Assembly (NCBI RefSeq): GCF_001545075.1
Contig: NZ_FCOB02000012.1
Coordinates: forward strand, 62,001-126,000
Length of the DNA: 64,000 nt
Direction: 5' to 3'
From: Caballeronia ptereochthonis
GTDB taxonomy: Bacteria > Pseudomonadota > Gammaproteobacteria > Burkholderiales > Burkholderiaceae
Made by a program: the position numbers and the translations under genes. Positions 1 through 9,520 of the stretch are shown in pieces; within the stretch, counting starts at the first letter, position 1; every line of letters begins with the position of its first letter. A model generated the notes under the pieces. It saw only the letters and a list, made by a program, of their open reading frames with translations, did no database searches and had not been told where the DNA came from.

Positions 1-426
1 GCCGTGCCTGCCGCGCTGCCGCCCGCGACCAACGCGCTGCGTGCGCGCGTCGCCGAGCTGATCGAGCAGGGCGAGTTCGACCGTGGCCTGGAGATGTTCG
101 TCGATTCGGTGAGCATGCCCGGCTTCTGGAAGAAGAGCACGGAGAACTTCCGGCGCATGGCGCTCGACAACGCGCTCACGCTGCCCAAGCAATTCCGCGA
201 TCCGCTGCCCGCCTATACGCACGAGGCGGCGCGCGACATCAAATGCCGCACTTTGCTGATCGACGGCCAGAAGAGCCCGCGCATGTTCCGCAACAACGTC
301 GACAAGCTGGAAGCGTGGATCGAGTTCACGGAGCGGCAGACGATCGCCGGCGCATCGCACGGGATGAACGTCGCCAGCCCCGGCGCGTTCAATCGCGCGG
401 TGCTGGCATTCGCCGGCGCGTGGTGA
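1..426 (+). CDS. alpha/beta-hydrolase, C-terminal part (5' end outside window)
   Basis: The reading frame is open from the first base, so this is the last 141 residues of a longer protein. It looks like the end of an alpha/beta-hydrolase. A helical, cap-like stretch is followed by a strand with LLIDGQKSP and then GASHGMN, whose His sits where the catalytic-triad His is expected, followed by a final helix. The nucleophile elbow is not in view, so the substrate class (esterase, lactonase, haloperoxidase-like) cannot be decided. It converges on the dacB-like gene with only 12 bases between the stop codons and no hairpin there. Confidence 0.75.
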   Translation, partial: AVPAALPPATNALRARVAELIEQGEFDRGLEMFVDSVSMPGFWKKSTENFRRMALDNALTLPKQFRDPLPAYTHEAARDIKCRTLLIDGQKSPRMFRNNVDKLEAWIEFTERQTIAGASHGMNVASPGAFNRAVLAFAGAW

Positions 427-438
427 GTCACGAGCGGC

Positions 439-2094
439 TTACTGCAGCTTCCAGATGTTCGCCGCGATCGTGCCCTGGTCGTTGAACACCTTGATGACGT
501 CGGGCAAGCCGGAGATCGGCACGTTGTTCACCACCAGCGCGAAGGCGAGCCGGCGGCCGCTCTTCGTGTCGACATAGCCTCCGAGCGCCTGTCCCTTCAG
601 CGTCGTCGTGACTACACCGTTGGTCTCCGTGCCCGTGACATACGTGCCCGTCTTCGCGTAGACCTTGCCCTTCGCGCCCGCGAGCGTCGGATCGCTTTCG
701 AAACCGGTCGTGCTCGCGAGCGAGCCGTCGACGCCCAGGAACGGCAGCGAATCCACATACGTGGGGAAAGTCGGCCGGCCGTTCATGGCGCGCAGCATCG
801 CGATGACCGCGATCGCTGTCGCCGTGGTGTCGCCGCCGCCGCTGCCGTCGATGAAATGCGTCTGATCCATCGGCACCTTGTACGCATTCGAGAGCGTCGC
901 GTTTTCCGCCGCGAGCGCCGCGTCGAGCGTGGTCGAGCCGTTGTTCGCGAGGCCGAACAGCATCAGGCTCGTGTCCGCGCCGATGTTGTAGCTGACCTTC
1001 AGAATCCACTTGGCATATTCGGACCACGGCTGCGACGTGAGTTGCGCGACGCGCGCATCGGCGGAGTACGCGTTCTGCGCGGGCAGCAGTTGCACCGGGT
1101 TGTTTTCCACCGTGGACGCCGTGACGGTCACGCCGGCACGCACGAGCGCCTCGATGAGCACCGTGCGCGCATAATTCGACGGCTGCGTGATGCGGAAGGT
1201 CTGGATCAGCGGGAAGCTCGGGACGATCGGCGGCACGAAATCCGCGGGGATCGTGCCGCTGAGCGCGCCGGTGCAGTTGGGCGCGCCGATGCAGGTAGGC
1301 GCTTCAGGCGCGAGCTTGATGGAGTCGTCCGTGCCGGCGGCGGTGGTCGTCAGCGTGGACTGCATGGTGAACGCCGACGACTTCGGCCGGTAGTCCACCG
1401 GCGTCGCCGACCCCGCGCTGCCCTGGTTGATGATCACGTCGACCACGTCGTCGTTGACGAAGATCGGCCGCACGTCGAATTCCCCGCGGAAGTCGAACGG
1501 CTGGAAGAGCCGGTCGTCGATCACGACTTCGCCGTTGATCTTCCTGATGCCGGCAGCCGCCACCTGCGCCGCGATCGCGTCGTAGCCCGCGAGCGGATCG
1601 GGCGCGGTGATCTGCGCATTGCCGAGGTTGTCCGCTTCGTTGTGGTCGAAGTTCGTCCACGCGAGCGTGCCGTCGGCATTCGTGCGGCCGCCCATCGAGA
1701 GATCGCCGCTCGCGACGAGCACGAGATTGCCGTTGAGCGTGCCGGTCGCATCGACGGTGCCGGTGCGGTAGACCGGCGTCTGGAATTGATGCTGCGCGCC
1801 GTATTGATCGAGCAGCGCGCCTTGCGAAAACAGCTTGCGCACCGAGCCGATATAGAGCTGCGCGTTCGAATTCATGTCGTAGATGACATTGCCCGAGGTC
1901 AGGTCGACGACGCGCAGCGCCCATGTCGAGCCCTGATACATGGGTTTTTTCATGACCTGAGTGATGGAGTCCGGGACGGATGTGTTCGGCGAATCCGAGC
2001 CGCCGCAAGCGGCGACGGATGCGACGAGAGCAGCGAGCGCGCACGGAAGGGCGAGAGCGGCAAGGCGTGCCGGACTTCCTGAAAGCGGGATCAT
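439..2094 (-). CDS. dacB: D-alanyl-D-alanine carboxypeptidase/endopeptidase, PBP4 (DacB, peptidase S13) family, lipoprotein
   Basis: A 551-residue low-molecular-weight penicillin-binding protein that trims peptidoglycan side chains and cross-links in the periplasm. The three penicilloyl-serine transferase motifs are visible: SVRK with nucleophile S84 and K87, SYN at 368-370, and KTG at 481-483. The N-terminus is a lipoprotein signal: a hydrophobic stretch ends in VAAC, with the lipidated Cys at residue 30 followed by GGSD, so the enzyme is probably anchored to a membrane. The start was taken at the Met just before that signal. In-frame upstream codons to 2145 would put charged residues in front of it. 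Length fits the class with its large insertion between SxxK and SxN. It is transcribed alone, divergent from the gene at 2399. Confidence 0.9.
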   Translation of the reverse strand: MIPLSGSPARLAALALPCALAALVASVAACGGSDSPNTSVPDSITQVMKKPMYQGSTWALRVVDLTSGNVIYDMNSNAQLYIGSVRKLFSQGALLDQYGAQHQFQTPVYRTGTVDATGTLNGNLVLVASGDLSMGGRTNADGTLAWTNFDHNEADNLGNAQITAPDPLAGYDAIAAQVAAAGIRKINGEVVIDDRLFQPFDFRGEFDVRPIFVNDDVVDVIINQGSAGSATPVDYRPKSSAFTMQSTLTTTAAGTDDSIKLAPEAPTCIGAPNCTGALSGTIPADFVPPIVPSFPLIQTFRITQPSNYARTVLIEALVRAGVTVTASTVENNPVQLLPAQNAYSADARVAQLTSQPWSEYAKWILKVSYNIGADTSLMLFGLANNGSTTLDAALAAENATLSNAYKVPMDQTHFIDGSGGGDTTATAIAVIAMLRAMNGRPTFPTYVDSLPFLGVDGSLASTTGFESDPTLAGAKGKVYAKTGTYVTGTETNGVVTTTLKGQALGGYVDTKSGRRLAFALVVNNVPISGLPDVIKVFNDQGTIAANIWKLQ

Positions 2095-2398
2095 GACGCG
2101 GCTCCGATAAAGGCACATCGCGCTCGGAATGGAGCGAACATCCAATACGTCGGGACTGCTTCACAGCACGGACAGGAGATGTCGGCCGCCGCATGCATGC
2201 TGAAAGGCGCGGTTGCATGAATTAAATACCGCGAACGCCGCGTGTCAAGCGAGGACTATCGCGGATCCGGTGCTTTAGGCAAGCGCTTTTTGTATGATTT
2301 CTTGCGCGTCTTTCGTTCGCTTGTTGTGACCGGACAACGGAAAATCGCACGGCGCGGGCTAACATCGTTGGCACCTCATCGCGAAGAAGAGGACATCT
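2095..2398. promoter_or_regulatory. divergent intergenic region, 304 bases
   Basis: This gap between the divergent dacB-like gene and the small gene at 2399 must hold both promoters. It is less GC-rich than the flanks (for example 2222-2310). I see no confident sigma-70 pair, hairpin or repeat. A purine-rich GAAGAAGAGG just before 2399 serves as the ribosome-binding site of the rightward gene. Confidence 0.4.
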
Positions 2399-2821
2399 GT
2401 GAGCACGGGCCACGACGATCTCGATGCATGGAAGCGCCAGCGCACCGTCGAACTGGCGTTCGAGCTGGCCGATAGCGGCCGCTACGAGAATTTCACCGAC
2501 ATCGCCTATGCGCTGCAATTCGAGCGCGGCATGGCGACCGCCCAGGCATTGATCGACGATCCGGACATGCGCCGCCTGCTCAACGAGCGTTGCGGCGATG
2601 CGCGCGAGAAACTCGCGCCGCCTCCCGAGCCTTCCATCGTCGAAGCCGAGCCTTCGCCGGTCGTCGAAGCGGTCGTGGAATCATCGAACGATCATGCGGA
2701 ACTGCCGCAACCCGCCCACTTCGAACGCGCTCCATCCTTCCTGCGCCGCGCCTTGAGCGTCGTCTGGCGATCCGGCGTCAAGCCGGTCAGTGCGGGGGAT
2801 CTGAATTCCGCCGCTTCCTGA
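2399..2821 (+). CDS. hypothetical protein, 140 aa
   Basis: I do not recognise this protein. It is predicted soluble and starts with GTG, preceded by a good purine-rich ribosome-binding site. The first 75 residues are rich in charged and helical segments (DDLDAWKRQRTVELAFELAD) and look like one compact helical domain. Residues 75-100 are a Pro/Glu/Val-rich linker (PPPEPSIVEAEPSPVVEAVV), and the tail is basic. There is no signal peptide or membrane segment. It stands alone between the dacB-like gene and the aldolase. A short inverted repeat, CCGTGC/GCACGG at 2839-2856, follows its stop and could end transcription, though no T-run follows. Coding likelihood is good from codon use. Confidence 0.6.
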   Translation: MSTGHDDLDAWKRQRTVELAFELADSGRYENFTDIAYALQFERGMATAQALIDDPDMRRLLNERCGDAREKLAPPPEPSIVEAEPSPVVEAVVESSNDHAELPQPAHFERAPSFLRRALSVVWRSGVKPVSAGDLNSAAS

Positions 2822-3006
2822 GCTTCAGCTCACGCAGGCCGTGCGTCAAAGCACGGTCTCGCCCCATTCCTGGCCGATTTGCGCGGGAATGGCGGATTTG
2901 CACGAGAAAGGCGCACGCCAAAACCATTACACTTGAGGAGGCTCAACCATAAGCCCGGATGGCGTACGCGCATGTCCGGTGTTTGAACTTCGAGGAGGAA
3001 ATGTTC

Positions 3007-3903
3007 GTGGCTAACGAAAAGATGCTCGCGCAGATGGCTGAGAAGAATGGTTTCATCGCCGCGCTGGATCAGAGCGGCGGCTCGACGCCTGGCGCGTTGC
3101 GGCAATACGGAATTCCGGACGACGCCTACAACGGCGACGCCGAAATGTTCAAGCTGATGCACGAAATGCGCGTGCGCATCATGACCGCGCCTTCCTTCAC
3201 GGGCAAGAAGGTCATCGGCGCAATCCTGTTCGAGCGCACGATGGACGGAGAAGCGGAAGGCAAGCCGGTCCCGACATTCCTGTGGGAAGACCGCGGCATC
3301 GTGCCGTTCCTGAAGGTGGACAAAGGTCTGGAGGCGGAAAGCGACGGCGTGCAGGTGATGAAGCCGATTCCCGGCCTCGACGATCTCCTCGCGCGCGCGG
3401 TCAAGCTCGGCGTCTTCGGCACCAAGATGCGCTCGGTGATCCATCAGGCGTCGGAGAAGGGCATCGCCGCGGTGGCGAAGCAGCAGTTCGAAGTGAGCGC
3501 GCAGATCATCAAGCATGGCCTCGTGCCGATTCTCGAACCCGAAGTGTCGATCAAGAGCCCGGACAAGAAGGGCGCGGAAAAGATTCTGCGCGACGAGTTG
3601 CTGAAGGGCCTCGATGCGCTGCCGGAATCGAGCAAGGTGATGATCAAGCTGACCATCCCCGATGAGCCGGATTTCTATCGTCCGCTGATCGAGCATCCGC
3701 GTGTCGTGCGTGTCGTCGCGCTGTCGGGCGGCTATACGCGCAGCGACGCGTGCAAGAAGCTCGCGCAGAACCACGGCATGATCGCGAGCTTCTCGCGCGC
3801 GCTCATCAACGAGCTGAAGAAGTCGATGAGCGACAGCGAGTTCGACAAGACGCTCGAAGAGTCGATCGACGAAATCTACGACGCGTCCGTCAAGAAGGTC
3901 TGA
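3007..3903 (+). CDS. class I fructose-bisphosphate aldolase
   Basis: A 298-residue (beta/alpha)8 aldolase that cleaves fructose-1,6-bisphosphate to dihydroxyacetone phosphate and glyceraldehyde-3-phosphate by a Schiff-base mechanism in the cytosol. Family marks are the N-terminal GFIAALDQSGGSTPGAL, the Schiff-base lysine in MIKLTIPDEP (K214) and the phosphate-loop stretch ALSGGYTR. The GTG at 3007 is the preferred start because a strong GGAGG at 2994-2998 lies 8 bases upstream. The ATG at 3001 is only 2 bases from it. Length matches the short bacterial class I enzymes. It is monocistronic, and its stop is 1 base from the stop of the convergent flavoprotein gene, leaving no room for a private terminator. 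Confidence 0.9.
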   Translation: MANEKMLAQMAEKNGFIAALDQSGGSTPGALRQYGIPDDAYNGDAEMFKLMHEMRVRIMTAPSFTGKKVIGAILFERTMDGEAEGKPVPTFLWEDRGIVPFLKVDKGLEAESDGVQVMKPIPGLDDLLARAVKLGVFGTKMRSVIHQASEKGIAAVAKQQFEVSAQIIKHGLVPILEPEVSIKSPDKKGAEKILRDELLKGLDALPESSKVMIKLTIPDEPDFYRPLIEHPRVVRVVALSGGYTRSDACKKLAQNHGMIASFSRALINELKKSMSDSEFDKTLEESIDEIYDASVKKV

Positions 3904-3904
3904 T

Positions 3905-5146
3905 TCATCGCTTGTCGGTGCGTCGAGTGGGCGGCGGTGTCTGTACGACGGGCGCCGCCGCCCGAAAGATATCCTCGCGCGTGCCGTTCCTCGGCGGATA
4001 GATGCGCTCGCCGTTGATCGTCCGCTTCGTCGCCTTTGCCGTTTCGCCCTCCGAGACGAGCTTTCTGTCCCAGCCCTCCGTATAGACCGCGCCCCACGGC
4101 CCCAGATCGCAGATGGTCGTGTACCAGTCGATCGAGAGCGGCAGCATCTCCGCGCCGAACAGATCGCAGGCCGCGTTGTTGCCGGCGTAGCGTCCCATCG
4201 GCCGGCCATGCTGGCATGACATCACCGAAGGCCGCGCGCCGTCGATCAGGATGCGCGCGCAGTCGCCCGCCGCGAATACGCCCGGCACGCCTTCCACGCG
4301 CAGAAACGCATCCACCGGCACGCGTCCGAGCGGATCGAGCGTGACGGGAAGCTGTCCGGCGAGCGCGTTCGCGTGCATGCCGCCGCACCAGACGACCGTC
4401 GACGCCTCGATGCGCTCGCTCGTCGTTCCATCGGTGAGCGTCACGCTCCGGCCGTCTAGCGATTCCAGCGACACGCCCGTCCGCGCCTCGACGTCGAGCG
4501 CCTGCAACGCGCCTTCGATGACCGGCTGCGCGCCGCCCATCGATTGCGCGATCTTCGCCGAGCGATCCGCGAGCACGACGCGCACCTTGCTTCTATCGCC
4601 TTCCGCCACGATCTCGCGCAGCCGCGAGGGCAGCTCCGCCGCGAGCTCGATGCCCGTCAGGCCCGCGCCGACCACGACCGCCGTGTAGCGCGCCGGCGTA
4701 TCGGGCAATGCGGGCAGCGTGAGCAGATGCGCCTGGAGCTTGCAGGCGCCCGCGTAGGTATCGACGTCGAAGGAGAAGCGATCGAGCCCGGGAATGGGCG
4801 GCCGCACGAGCACGCTGCCGGCGGCGAGGATCAGGCGATCGTAGTCGAGCGATTCGGACGCACCATCGCGTTCGATGGTCACGCGCCGGTTCGCGCTGTC
4901 GATGTCCGTCGCTTTCGCTTGAATCAGGCGCACACCCGCGGGCCCGAGGACGGTGTCGAGTTGCACGAGCGTCGGGTCGAGCGGCTGCTCGTAATTGCGC
5001 ACCCGCACGCTGTGAAAAGGCGCCGGGTTGATGATGGCCACCTCGGCCTCGTCGGCGCCGCGATGGAGCTCGTCCAGCTTGCGCGCCGCGGAGAGTGCGC
5101 CCCACATGCCCGCGAAACCCGCGCCGATCACCAGGATGCGCTTCAA
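3905..5146 (-). CDS. NAD(P)/FAD-dependent oxidoreductase, type II NADH dehydrogenase-like
   Basis: A 413-residue two-dinucleotide-fold flavoprotein. The FAD-binding GAGFAGMWGA is at the very N-terminus. A second glycine-rich motif, VVGAGLTGIELAAEL, is in the middle and marks the NAD(P)H domain, and FAAGDCA near residue 300 contacts FAD. This arrangement fits NDH-2, which feeds electrons from NADH to quinone, or a related ferredoxin/rubredoxin reductase. There is no clear C-terminal membrane helix, so NDH-2 is likely but not certain. I chose the TTG at 5146 because AGGGGA lies about 9 bases upstream and the Rossmann strand follows directly. Extensions to 5191 give an unstructured basic leader. 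Confidence 0.8.
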   Translation of the reverse strand: MKRILVIGAGFAGMWGALSAARKLDELHRGADEAEVAIINPAPFHSVRVRNYEQPLDPTLVQLDTVLGPAGVRLIQAKATDIDSANRRVTIERDGASESLDYDRLILAAGSVLVRPPIPGLDRFSFDVDTYAGACKLQAHLLTLPALPDTPARYTAVVVGAGLTGIELAAELPSRLREIVAEGDRSKVRVVLADRSAKIAQSMGGAQPVIEGALQALDVEARTGVSLESLDGRSVTLTDGTTSERIEASTVVWCGGMHANALAGQLPVTLDPLGRVPVDAFLRVEGVPGVFAAGDCARILIDGARPSVMSCQHGRPMGRYAGNNAACDLFGAEMLPLSIDWYTTICDLGPWGAVYTEGWDRKLVSEGETAKATKRTINGERIYPPRNGTREDIFRAAAPVVQTPPPTRRTDKR

Positions 5147-5404
5147 GGTGATTCCCCTGAAAAACGAACGTTCGTGCTGCATGCCACGCACCGTGGCCCT
5201 GCTGTCTTTGGTTATAGCCGATTCATGCGCGGTTCGTTTCGATCCTTTGTACCCGGATTAGTCGCGATTTCGCCAAAAGTGATTTCGTCGTTTAGGTATT
5301 TACCCTAGGGTCCGTGGTGCCTAAACTCTCCTCAACGGTCGCAAACGAAGCAAACAAGGCAGCGTGAGCGGCAACTCGAAAACTTCTATACGGAGGAAAG
5401 AATC

Positions 5405-5722
5405 ATGAACAAGTTCATCGGTATTGCAGCGGTCGCTCTTGCTTTTGCCGCTCCGGTCGCGTCGTTCGCGCAATCGAATCAACCTGTGACGCGCGCGCAG
5501 GTTCGCGAAGAAATCGTTCAGTTGGAAAAGGCGGGCTATAACCCCGGCGTCATCAACGATGCGAAATATCCGGCCGACATCCAGGCAGCCGAAGCGCGCG
5601 TCGCCGCGCAAAACGGCACGGCGCAAAGCGCATTCGGCGGTGTGACGGAAGGTGCGGCGCAATCGGGCGCGCGCGTCAATGCGGTTCAAGGCGACGTGTT
5701 CCCGACGTTCGCGCATCACTAA
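5405..5722 (+). CDS. DUF4148 domain-containing small secreted protein
   Basis: A 105-residue protein with a clear Sec signal peptide (MNKFIGIAAVALAFAAPVAS, cleavage near FAQ-SN), so it is periplasmic. The mature part carries the DUF4148 signature: TRAQVREEIVQLEKAGYNP and later DIQAAEARVAAQNG. This family is abundant in Burkholderia and relatives, usually in many copies, and its function is unknown. A GGAGG ribosome-binding site (5393-5397) precedes the ATG. It is followed by one of the clearest intrinsic terminators of the window (5741-5771), which suggests strong independent expression. An inverted repeat, GTTTAGG/CCTAAAC, lies about 80-115 bases upstream and could be an operator. Confidence 0.92.
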   Translation: MNKFIGIAAVALAFAAPVASFAQSNQPVTRAQVREEIVQLEKAGYNPGVINDAKYPADIQAAEARVAAQNGTAQSAFGGVTEGAAQSGARVNAVQGDVFPTFAHH

Positions 5723-5740
5723 GCAGCAAGCGGTACAAGG

Positions 5741-5777
5741 AAACGCGCCCGCGTGACAGCGGGCGCGTTTTGCTTTG
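5741..5777 (+). terminator. rho-independent terminator after DUF4148 gene
   Basis: A perfect 12-bp stem (AAACGCGCCCGC at 5741-5752 with GCGGGCGCGTTT at 5759-5770) encloses a 6-base loop and runs into a short T-rich tail. It lies 18 bases after the stop codon. It may also end the convergent LysR gene, because the stem starts with AAA on one side and ends with TTT on the other. Confidence 0.9.
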
Positions 5778-5798
5778 TGCGCGCCCGGACGCCGCAAG

Positions 5799-6740
5799 TC
5801 AAAGCGGAAATCCGCCCGCAAAGCTCTCGCGCAAATATCCGATGAAAAGCGCGACCGCGCGCGGCACATGTGGCGCATAAGGCCGCACCACGAAAAGCTG
5901 ATCCGCGAACGCGCCGACCGGACGCCATTCCGGCAGGAGCACGACGAGCCTGCCGGCCTGAACGGCCGCCTGCGCGGTGAAATCCGGCAAGAGCGCGATG
6001 CCGAGATCGTCGAGCGCGGCATCGCGCAGCACTTCGCTGTTGTTCGCCGCAAACGGGCCGCTCACGGCCAGCGTGTAAGGACCCGTGGAACTCTTGCGCC
6101 CGCCCTTGCGCTGGAACGACCAGATGCTCGACGCCTGCGCGCGCGGATAGACCAGGCAATCGTGCGTGGCGAGATCGTTCGGCGTCAGTGGCGTACCGCG
6201 CCGCTTCAGATACGCGCGCGTCGCGACGATCACCGAATGCGTATCGCACAGCTTCCACGCGACGTGCGTATCCGGCACCTGCGCGCTATGCCGCACGGCG
6301 AGATCGAAGCCTTCGGTTGCGATCGAACTCAATCTGTCTGACGCTTCGAGCTGCACTCGCACTTCCGGATGCGCGTGCAGAAACCCCGACATTTTCGGCA
6401 CGAGCTGCTGCCGTGAGAACGCCATCGGCGCCGTCACGCGGATCGAGCCGCGCGCGACGCCCGCCATTTCCCGCACGCTCAGGAAACTCGATGCGATGTG
6501 CTCGTACTGCTCGCGCGTATCGTCGACCAGCCGCCGCCCGGCTTCCGTGAAGCGCACGCTGCGCGTCGTGCGCGTGACGAGCGGCACGCCCGCCGCGCGC
6601 TCCAGTTCCGCGATGCGCTGGCTCATCGCCGCTTTCGACACGTTCAGGCGCGCCGCCGCCGCCGTATAGCTGCCCTGTTCCGCGAGCACGGTCAGCCAGT
6701 GCAAATGGGTCCAGAGCGCCTCGATCTTTTGCTCGTCCAT
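5799..6740 (-). CDS. LysR family transcriptional regulator (CrgA-like), divergent from mmsA
   Basis: A 313-residue LysR-type regulator. The winged helix-turn-helix occupies residues 1-65, with [20 protein letters not shown] as recognition region and [10 protein letters not shown] as wing. A linker helix and a two-lobed effector domain follow. Several starts are possible. The ATG at 6740 leaves a normal N-terminus, while 6776 would add 12 residues and place the palindrome at 6747-6768 inside the gene. The divergent layout with mmsA and that palindrome suggest it controls mmsA and itself, the usual LysR arrangement. The effector is unknown; methylmalonate semialdehyde or a precursor is a guess from context. 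Confidence 0.88.
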   Translation of the reverse strand: MDEQKIEALWTHLHWLTVLAEQGSYTAAAARLNVSKAAMSQRIAELERAAGVPLVTRTTRSVRFTEAGRRLVDDTREQYEHIASSFLSVREMAGVARGSIRVTAPMAFSRQQLVPKMSGFLHAHPEVRVQLEASDRLSSIATEGFDLAVRHSAQVPDTHVAWKLCDTHSVIVATRAYLKRRGTPLTPNDLATHDCLVYPRAQASSIWSFQRKGGRKSSTGPYTLAVSGPFAANNSEVLRDAALDDLGIALLPDFTAQAAVQAGRLVVLLPEWRPVGAFADQLFVVRPYAPHVPRAVALFIGYLRESFAGGFPL

Positions 6741-6746
6741 CAGCGG

Positions 6747-6768
6747 ATTGTTTGCAGATATAAACAAT
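6747..6768. promoter_or_regulatory. palindromic operator ATTGTTT-N8-AAACAAT in the LysR/mmsA divergent region
   Basis: ATTGTTT at 6747-6753 is matched exactly by AAACAAT at 6762-6768, with 8 bases between. Inside lies a T-N11-A core as LysR proteins prefer. It sits 6 bases upstream of the ATG at 6740 of the regulator and about 85 bases upstream of mmsA. A possible mmsA promoter, TTGCGC (6788-6793) and TACACT (6810-6815), lies between it and the gene. Confidence 0.65.
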
Positions 6769-6852
6769 GAGTTCAATCATAGCGTCTTTGCGCGGGGCGC
6801 GACGCTTCTTACACTGTATCCATCGCCAAACCAATCAGTGAGAGGAGTCGAG

Positions 6853-8364
6853 ATGCAAGCGTTCAACGATACCGCCGACGTGGTCCACTACATTCACGGC
6901 CAGCGTACGAGCGGCTCGGCCACGCGCACGCAACCGGTGTTCAACCCCGCGACGGGCGAGCGTCCGCGCAAGCTCGTGCTGGGCGAAGTCGCCGATGTCG
7001 ATGCCGCCGTGGCGAGCGCGAAAGAAGCGTTCCCGGCCTGGCGCGACACGCCGCCGATCCGCCGCGCGCGCGTCATGCTGAAGTTCCTCGAACTGATGAA
7101 CAAGCATCGCGACGAGCTCGCCGCGATCATCACCGCCGAGCACGGCAAGGTGTTCTCGGATGCACAGGGCGAAGTGTCGCGCGGCATCGACGTGATCGAA
7201 TTCGCGTGCGGCATTCCGCAACTGCTCAAGGGCGATTACACGGAGCAGGTCTCCACCGGCATGGACAACTGGACGACGCGCCAGCCGCTCGGCATCGTCG
7301 CGGGCATCACGCCGTTCAACTTCCCGTGCATGGTGCCGTGCTGGATGTTCCCGGTCGCGATCGCGGCGGGCAACGCGTTCATCCTGAAGCCGAGCGAGCG
7401 CGATCCGTCGGCATCGCTCTTCATGGCCGATCTGCTGAAGGAAGCGGGCCTGCCCGATGGCATCTTCAATGTCGTGCAGGGCGACAAGGTTGTCGTCGAT
7501 GCGCTGCTCGCGCATCCGCAGGTCAAGGCGATCAGCTTCGTCGGCTCCACGCCAATCGCCAATTACATCTACGAAACGGGCGCGAAGCACGGCAAGCGCG
7601 TGCAGGCGCTGGGCGGCGCGAAGAACCACATGGTCGTGATGCCCGACGCGGATCTCGATCAGGCCGTCGATGCGCTGATCGGCGCGGGCTACGGCTCGGC
7701 GGGCGAGCGCTGCATGGCGATCTCGGTGGCGGTGCTGGTGGGCGATGTCGCCGACAAGATCGTGCCGCGTCTCGCCGAGCGCGCGAAGCAGCTCAAGATC
7801 AGGAACGGCATGGAGTCCGATGCGGAGATGGGCCCGATCGTCACGCGCGCCGCTCTGGAGCGTATCGAAGGCTATATCGCGATAGGCGTCGACGAAGGCG
7901 CGAAGCTTGTCGTCGATGGTCGCGGCTACAAGGTGCCGGGCCATGAGGACGGCTTCTTCACGGGCGGCACGCTGTTCGATCACGTCACGCCGGACATGCG
8001 CATCTACAAGGAAGAGATTTTCGGGCCGGTGCTCGCGTGCGTGCGCGTGAAGGACTTCAGCGAAGCCGTCGATCTCGTCAACGAGCACGAGTTCGGCAAC
8101 GGCGTCGCCTGCTACACGCGCGACGGCCATATCGCGCGCGAGTTCGGCAGACGCATCGAAGTGGGCATGGTCGGCATCAACGTGCCGATTCCGGTGCCGA
8201 TGGCATGGCATGGCTTCGGCGGCTGGAAGCGCAGCCTCTTCGGCGACATGCACGCGTATGGCGAGGAAGGCGTGCGCTTCTATACGAAGCAGAAGTCGAT
8301 CATGCAGCGCTGGCCCGAGAGCACCGAGAAGGGCGCCGAGTTCGCGATGCCGACCGCGAAGTAA
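6853..8364 (+). CDS. mmsA: CoA-acylating methylmalonate-semialdehyde dehydrogenase
   Basis: A 503-residue aldehyde dehydrogenase of the MmsA branch. It oxidises (methyl)malonate semialdehyde with NAD and CoA to propionyl-CoA or acetyl-CoA in valine, beta-alanine and inositol breakdown. The nucleophile is C287 in [14 protein letters not shown]. The cofactor stretch [12 protein letters not shown] and the family-typical C-terminal [16 protein letters not shown] are present, the latter distinguishing MmsA from other dehydrogenases. The ATG at 6853 follows AGAGGAG. An in-frame extension to 6748 would run through the operator and was rejected. mmsB (3-hydroxyisobutyrate dehydrogenase) is not next to it. 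A hairpin at 8400-8436 follows the stop. Confidence 0.93.
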   Translation: MQAFNDTADVVHYIHGQRTSGSATRTQPVFNPATGERPRKLVLGEVADVDAAVASAKEAFPAWRDTPPIRRARVMLKFLELMNKHRDELAAIITAEHGKVFSDAQGEVSRGIDVIEFACGIPQLLKGDYTEQVSTGMDNWTTRQPLGIVAGITPFNFPCMVPCWMFPVAIAAGNAFILKPSERDPSASLFMADLLKEAGLPDGIFNVVQGDKVVVDALLAHPQVKAISFVGSTPIANYIYETGAKHGKRVQALGGAKNHMVVMPDADLDQAVDALIGAGYGSAGERCMAISVAVLVGDVADKIVPRLAERAKQLKIRNGMESDAEMGPIVTRAALERIEGYIAIGVDEGAKLVVDGRGYKVPGHEDGFFTGGTLFDHVTPDMRIYKEEIFGPVLACVRVKDFSEAVDLVNEHEFGNGVACYTRDGHIAREFGRRIEVGMVGINVPIPVPMAWHGFGGWKRSLFGDMHAYGEEGVRFYTKQKSIMQRWPESTEKGAEFAMPTAK

Positions 8365-8399
8365 GCATCGGCCGCCGCTTGTGCGCAGTGCGTGTGAAT

Positions 8400-8436
8400 A
8401 TCGCCCGCTTCTTCCGATCAGGAAAAAGCGGGCGAT
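8400..8436 (+). terminator. terminator-like hairpin after mmsA
   Basis: ATCGCCCGCTT at 8400-8410 pairs perfectly with AAGCGGGCGAT at 8426-8436 across a 15-base loop, 36 bases after the mmsA stop. The downstream tail is T-poor, so termination may be weak or factor-assisted. Confidence 0.6.
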
Positions 8437-8576
8437 TCGCTTCGGGCGTTCGCCGACGGATCTGTTCCTCCGCGTCGCAATTCAATTGAAACCGCATCGG
8501 TTGACCGCCCGTCCGCAAGCAGGGAAGATTCATCGCAAGGCGTACTGAAGCGCACCACGACGCGAAGCCAACCGAC

Positions 8577-9491
8577 ATGCAGCGGCAATTCGACGACCTT
8601 CTTCTCGGCAGCATCGAACTCTTCTGCCTCGCGGCCGAGCTCGGCAGCTTCACGCTTGCGGCGACTGCGGCGAGCGTGACGCCCGCCGCCGTGAGCCGCT
8701 CCGTCGCGCGACTGGAAAAGCGCCTGGACGTGCGGCTTTTCGTGCGCACGACGCGCCAGATTCGCCTGACCGATGCGGGCCGCCGCTACTTCGAGCAATG
8801 CCGCGATGCACTCAATCGACTTGCGGAGGCGGAGCGCGAAGCGACCGGCCAGCAGACGATGCCGAAGGGCGTGCTGCGCATCAGCATGCCGACGCCTTAT
8901 GGCCACTATCGTGTGCTGCCGCTTCTCGCGGAGTTTCGCAAGCGCTATCCCGACGTAACGGTCGAAGCGCATTTGAGCAACCGCAACATCGACTTCGCCG
9001 ACGAAGGTTTCGATCTCGCCATACGCGGCCGCGCGCCGCGCGATTCCGGGCTGATCGCGCGCAAGCTGGAAGATGCGGAACTCGTCGTGGTGGCGTCCCC
9101 CGGCTATTTGAAGCGCGCGGGCACGCCGAAGACGATCGAGGAGATTCCGGAGCACGAGTGCATCCAGTTCGAGATGCCGAGCACCGGACGTCCCGTGCCG
9201 TGGCTTTTCATGCGGAACGGCGAGGCCGTGGAAATGACGACGCACGGCGGCTACGGAACCTCCGGCGACGCACTCGCGGGGATTCCGCTCGCGCGTAACG
9301 GCGCGGGTCTTTTCCAGATCTACCGCTTCACCGTCGAGGACGATTTGCGCGCGGGCACGCTGACCGAAGTGCTGCGCGATTTCGGCGGATGCAGCAGGCC
9401 GTTCATCCTGCTTTATCCGCATGGCAGGCATTTGTCGTCGCGCGTGCGGGCTTTCGTGGACTTCATCGTCGAGAAGCTCGGCACGCGCTGA
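8577..9491 (+). CDS. LysR family transcriptional regulator (CrgA-like)
   Basis: A 304-residue regulator with the N-terminal winged helix ([20 protein letters not shown], then [10 protein letters not shown] as wing) and a PBP2_CrgA-like effector domain with the hallmark [23 protein letters not shown]. It stands at the head of a rightward run, only 29 bases before the nitronate monooxygenase gene, so the two are probably co-transcribed. Regulator-first gene order means it may control its own operon. The ATG at 8577 has no strong ribosome-binding site. The effector cannot be inferred. Confidence 0.88.
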   Translation: MQRQFDDLLLGSIELFCLAAELGSFTLAATAASVTPAAVSRSVARLEKRLDVRLFVRTTRQIRLTDAGRRYFEQCRDALNRLAEAEREATGQQTMPKGVLRISMPTPYGHYRVLPLLAEFRKRYPDVTVEAHLSNRNIDFADEGFDLAIRGRAPRDSGLIARKLEDAELVVVASPGYLKRAGTPKTIEEIPEHECIQFEMPSTGRPVPWLFMRNGEAVEMTTHGGYGTSGDALAGIPLARNGAGLFQIYRFTVEDDLRAGTLTEVLRDFGGCSRPFILLYPHGRHLSSRVRAFVDFIVEKLGTR

Positions 9492-9520
9492 ATCATGCAA
9501 CGTTCAAAGGACGCACATTC

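Noticed and set aside
856..2082. Long open frame opposite the dacB-like gene
   Set aside because: Arg-rich composition without motifs, a shadow caused by high GC at third positions of the real gene. Similar antisense frames opposite other genes (for example 6835-8253, 17920-20136, 35821-39612) were dropped for the same reason.
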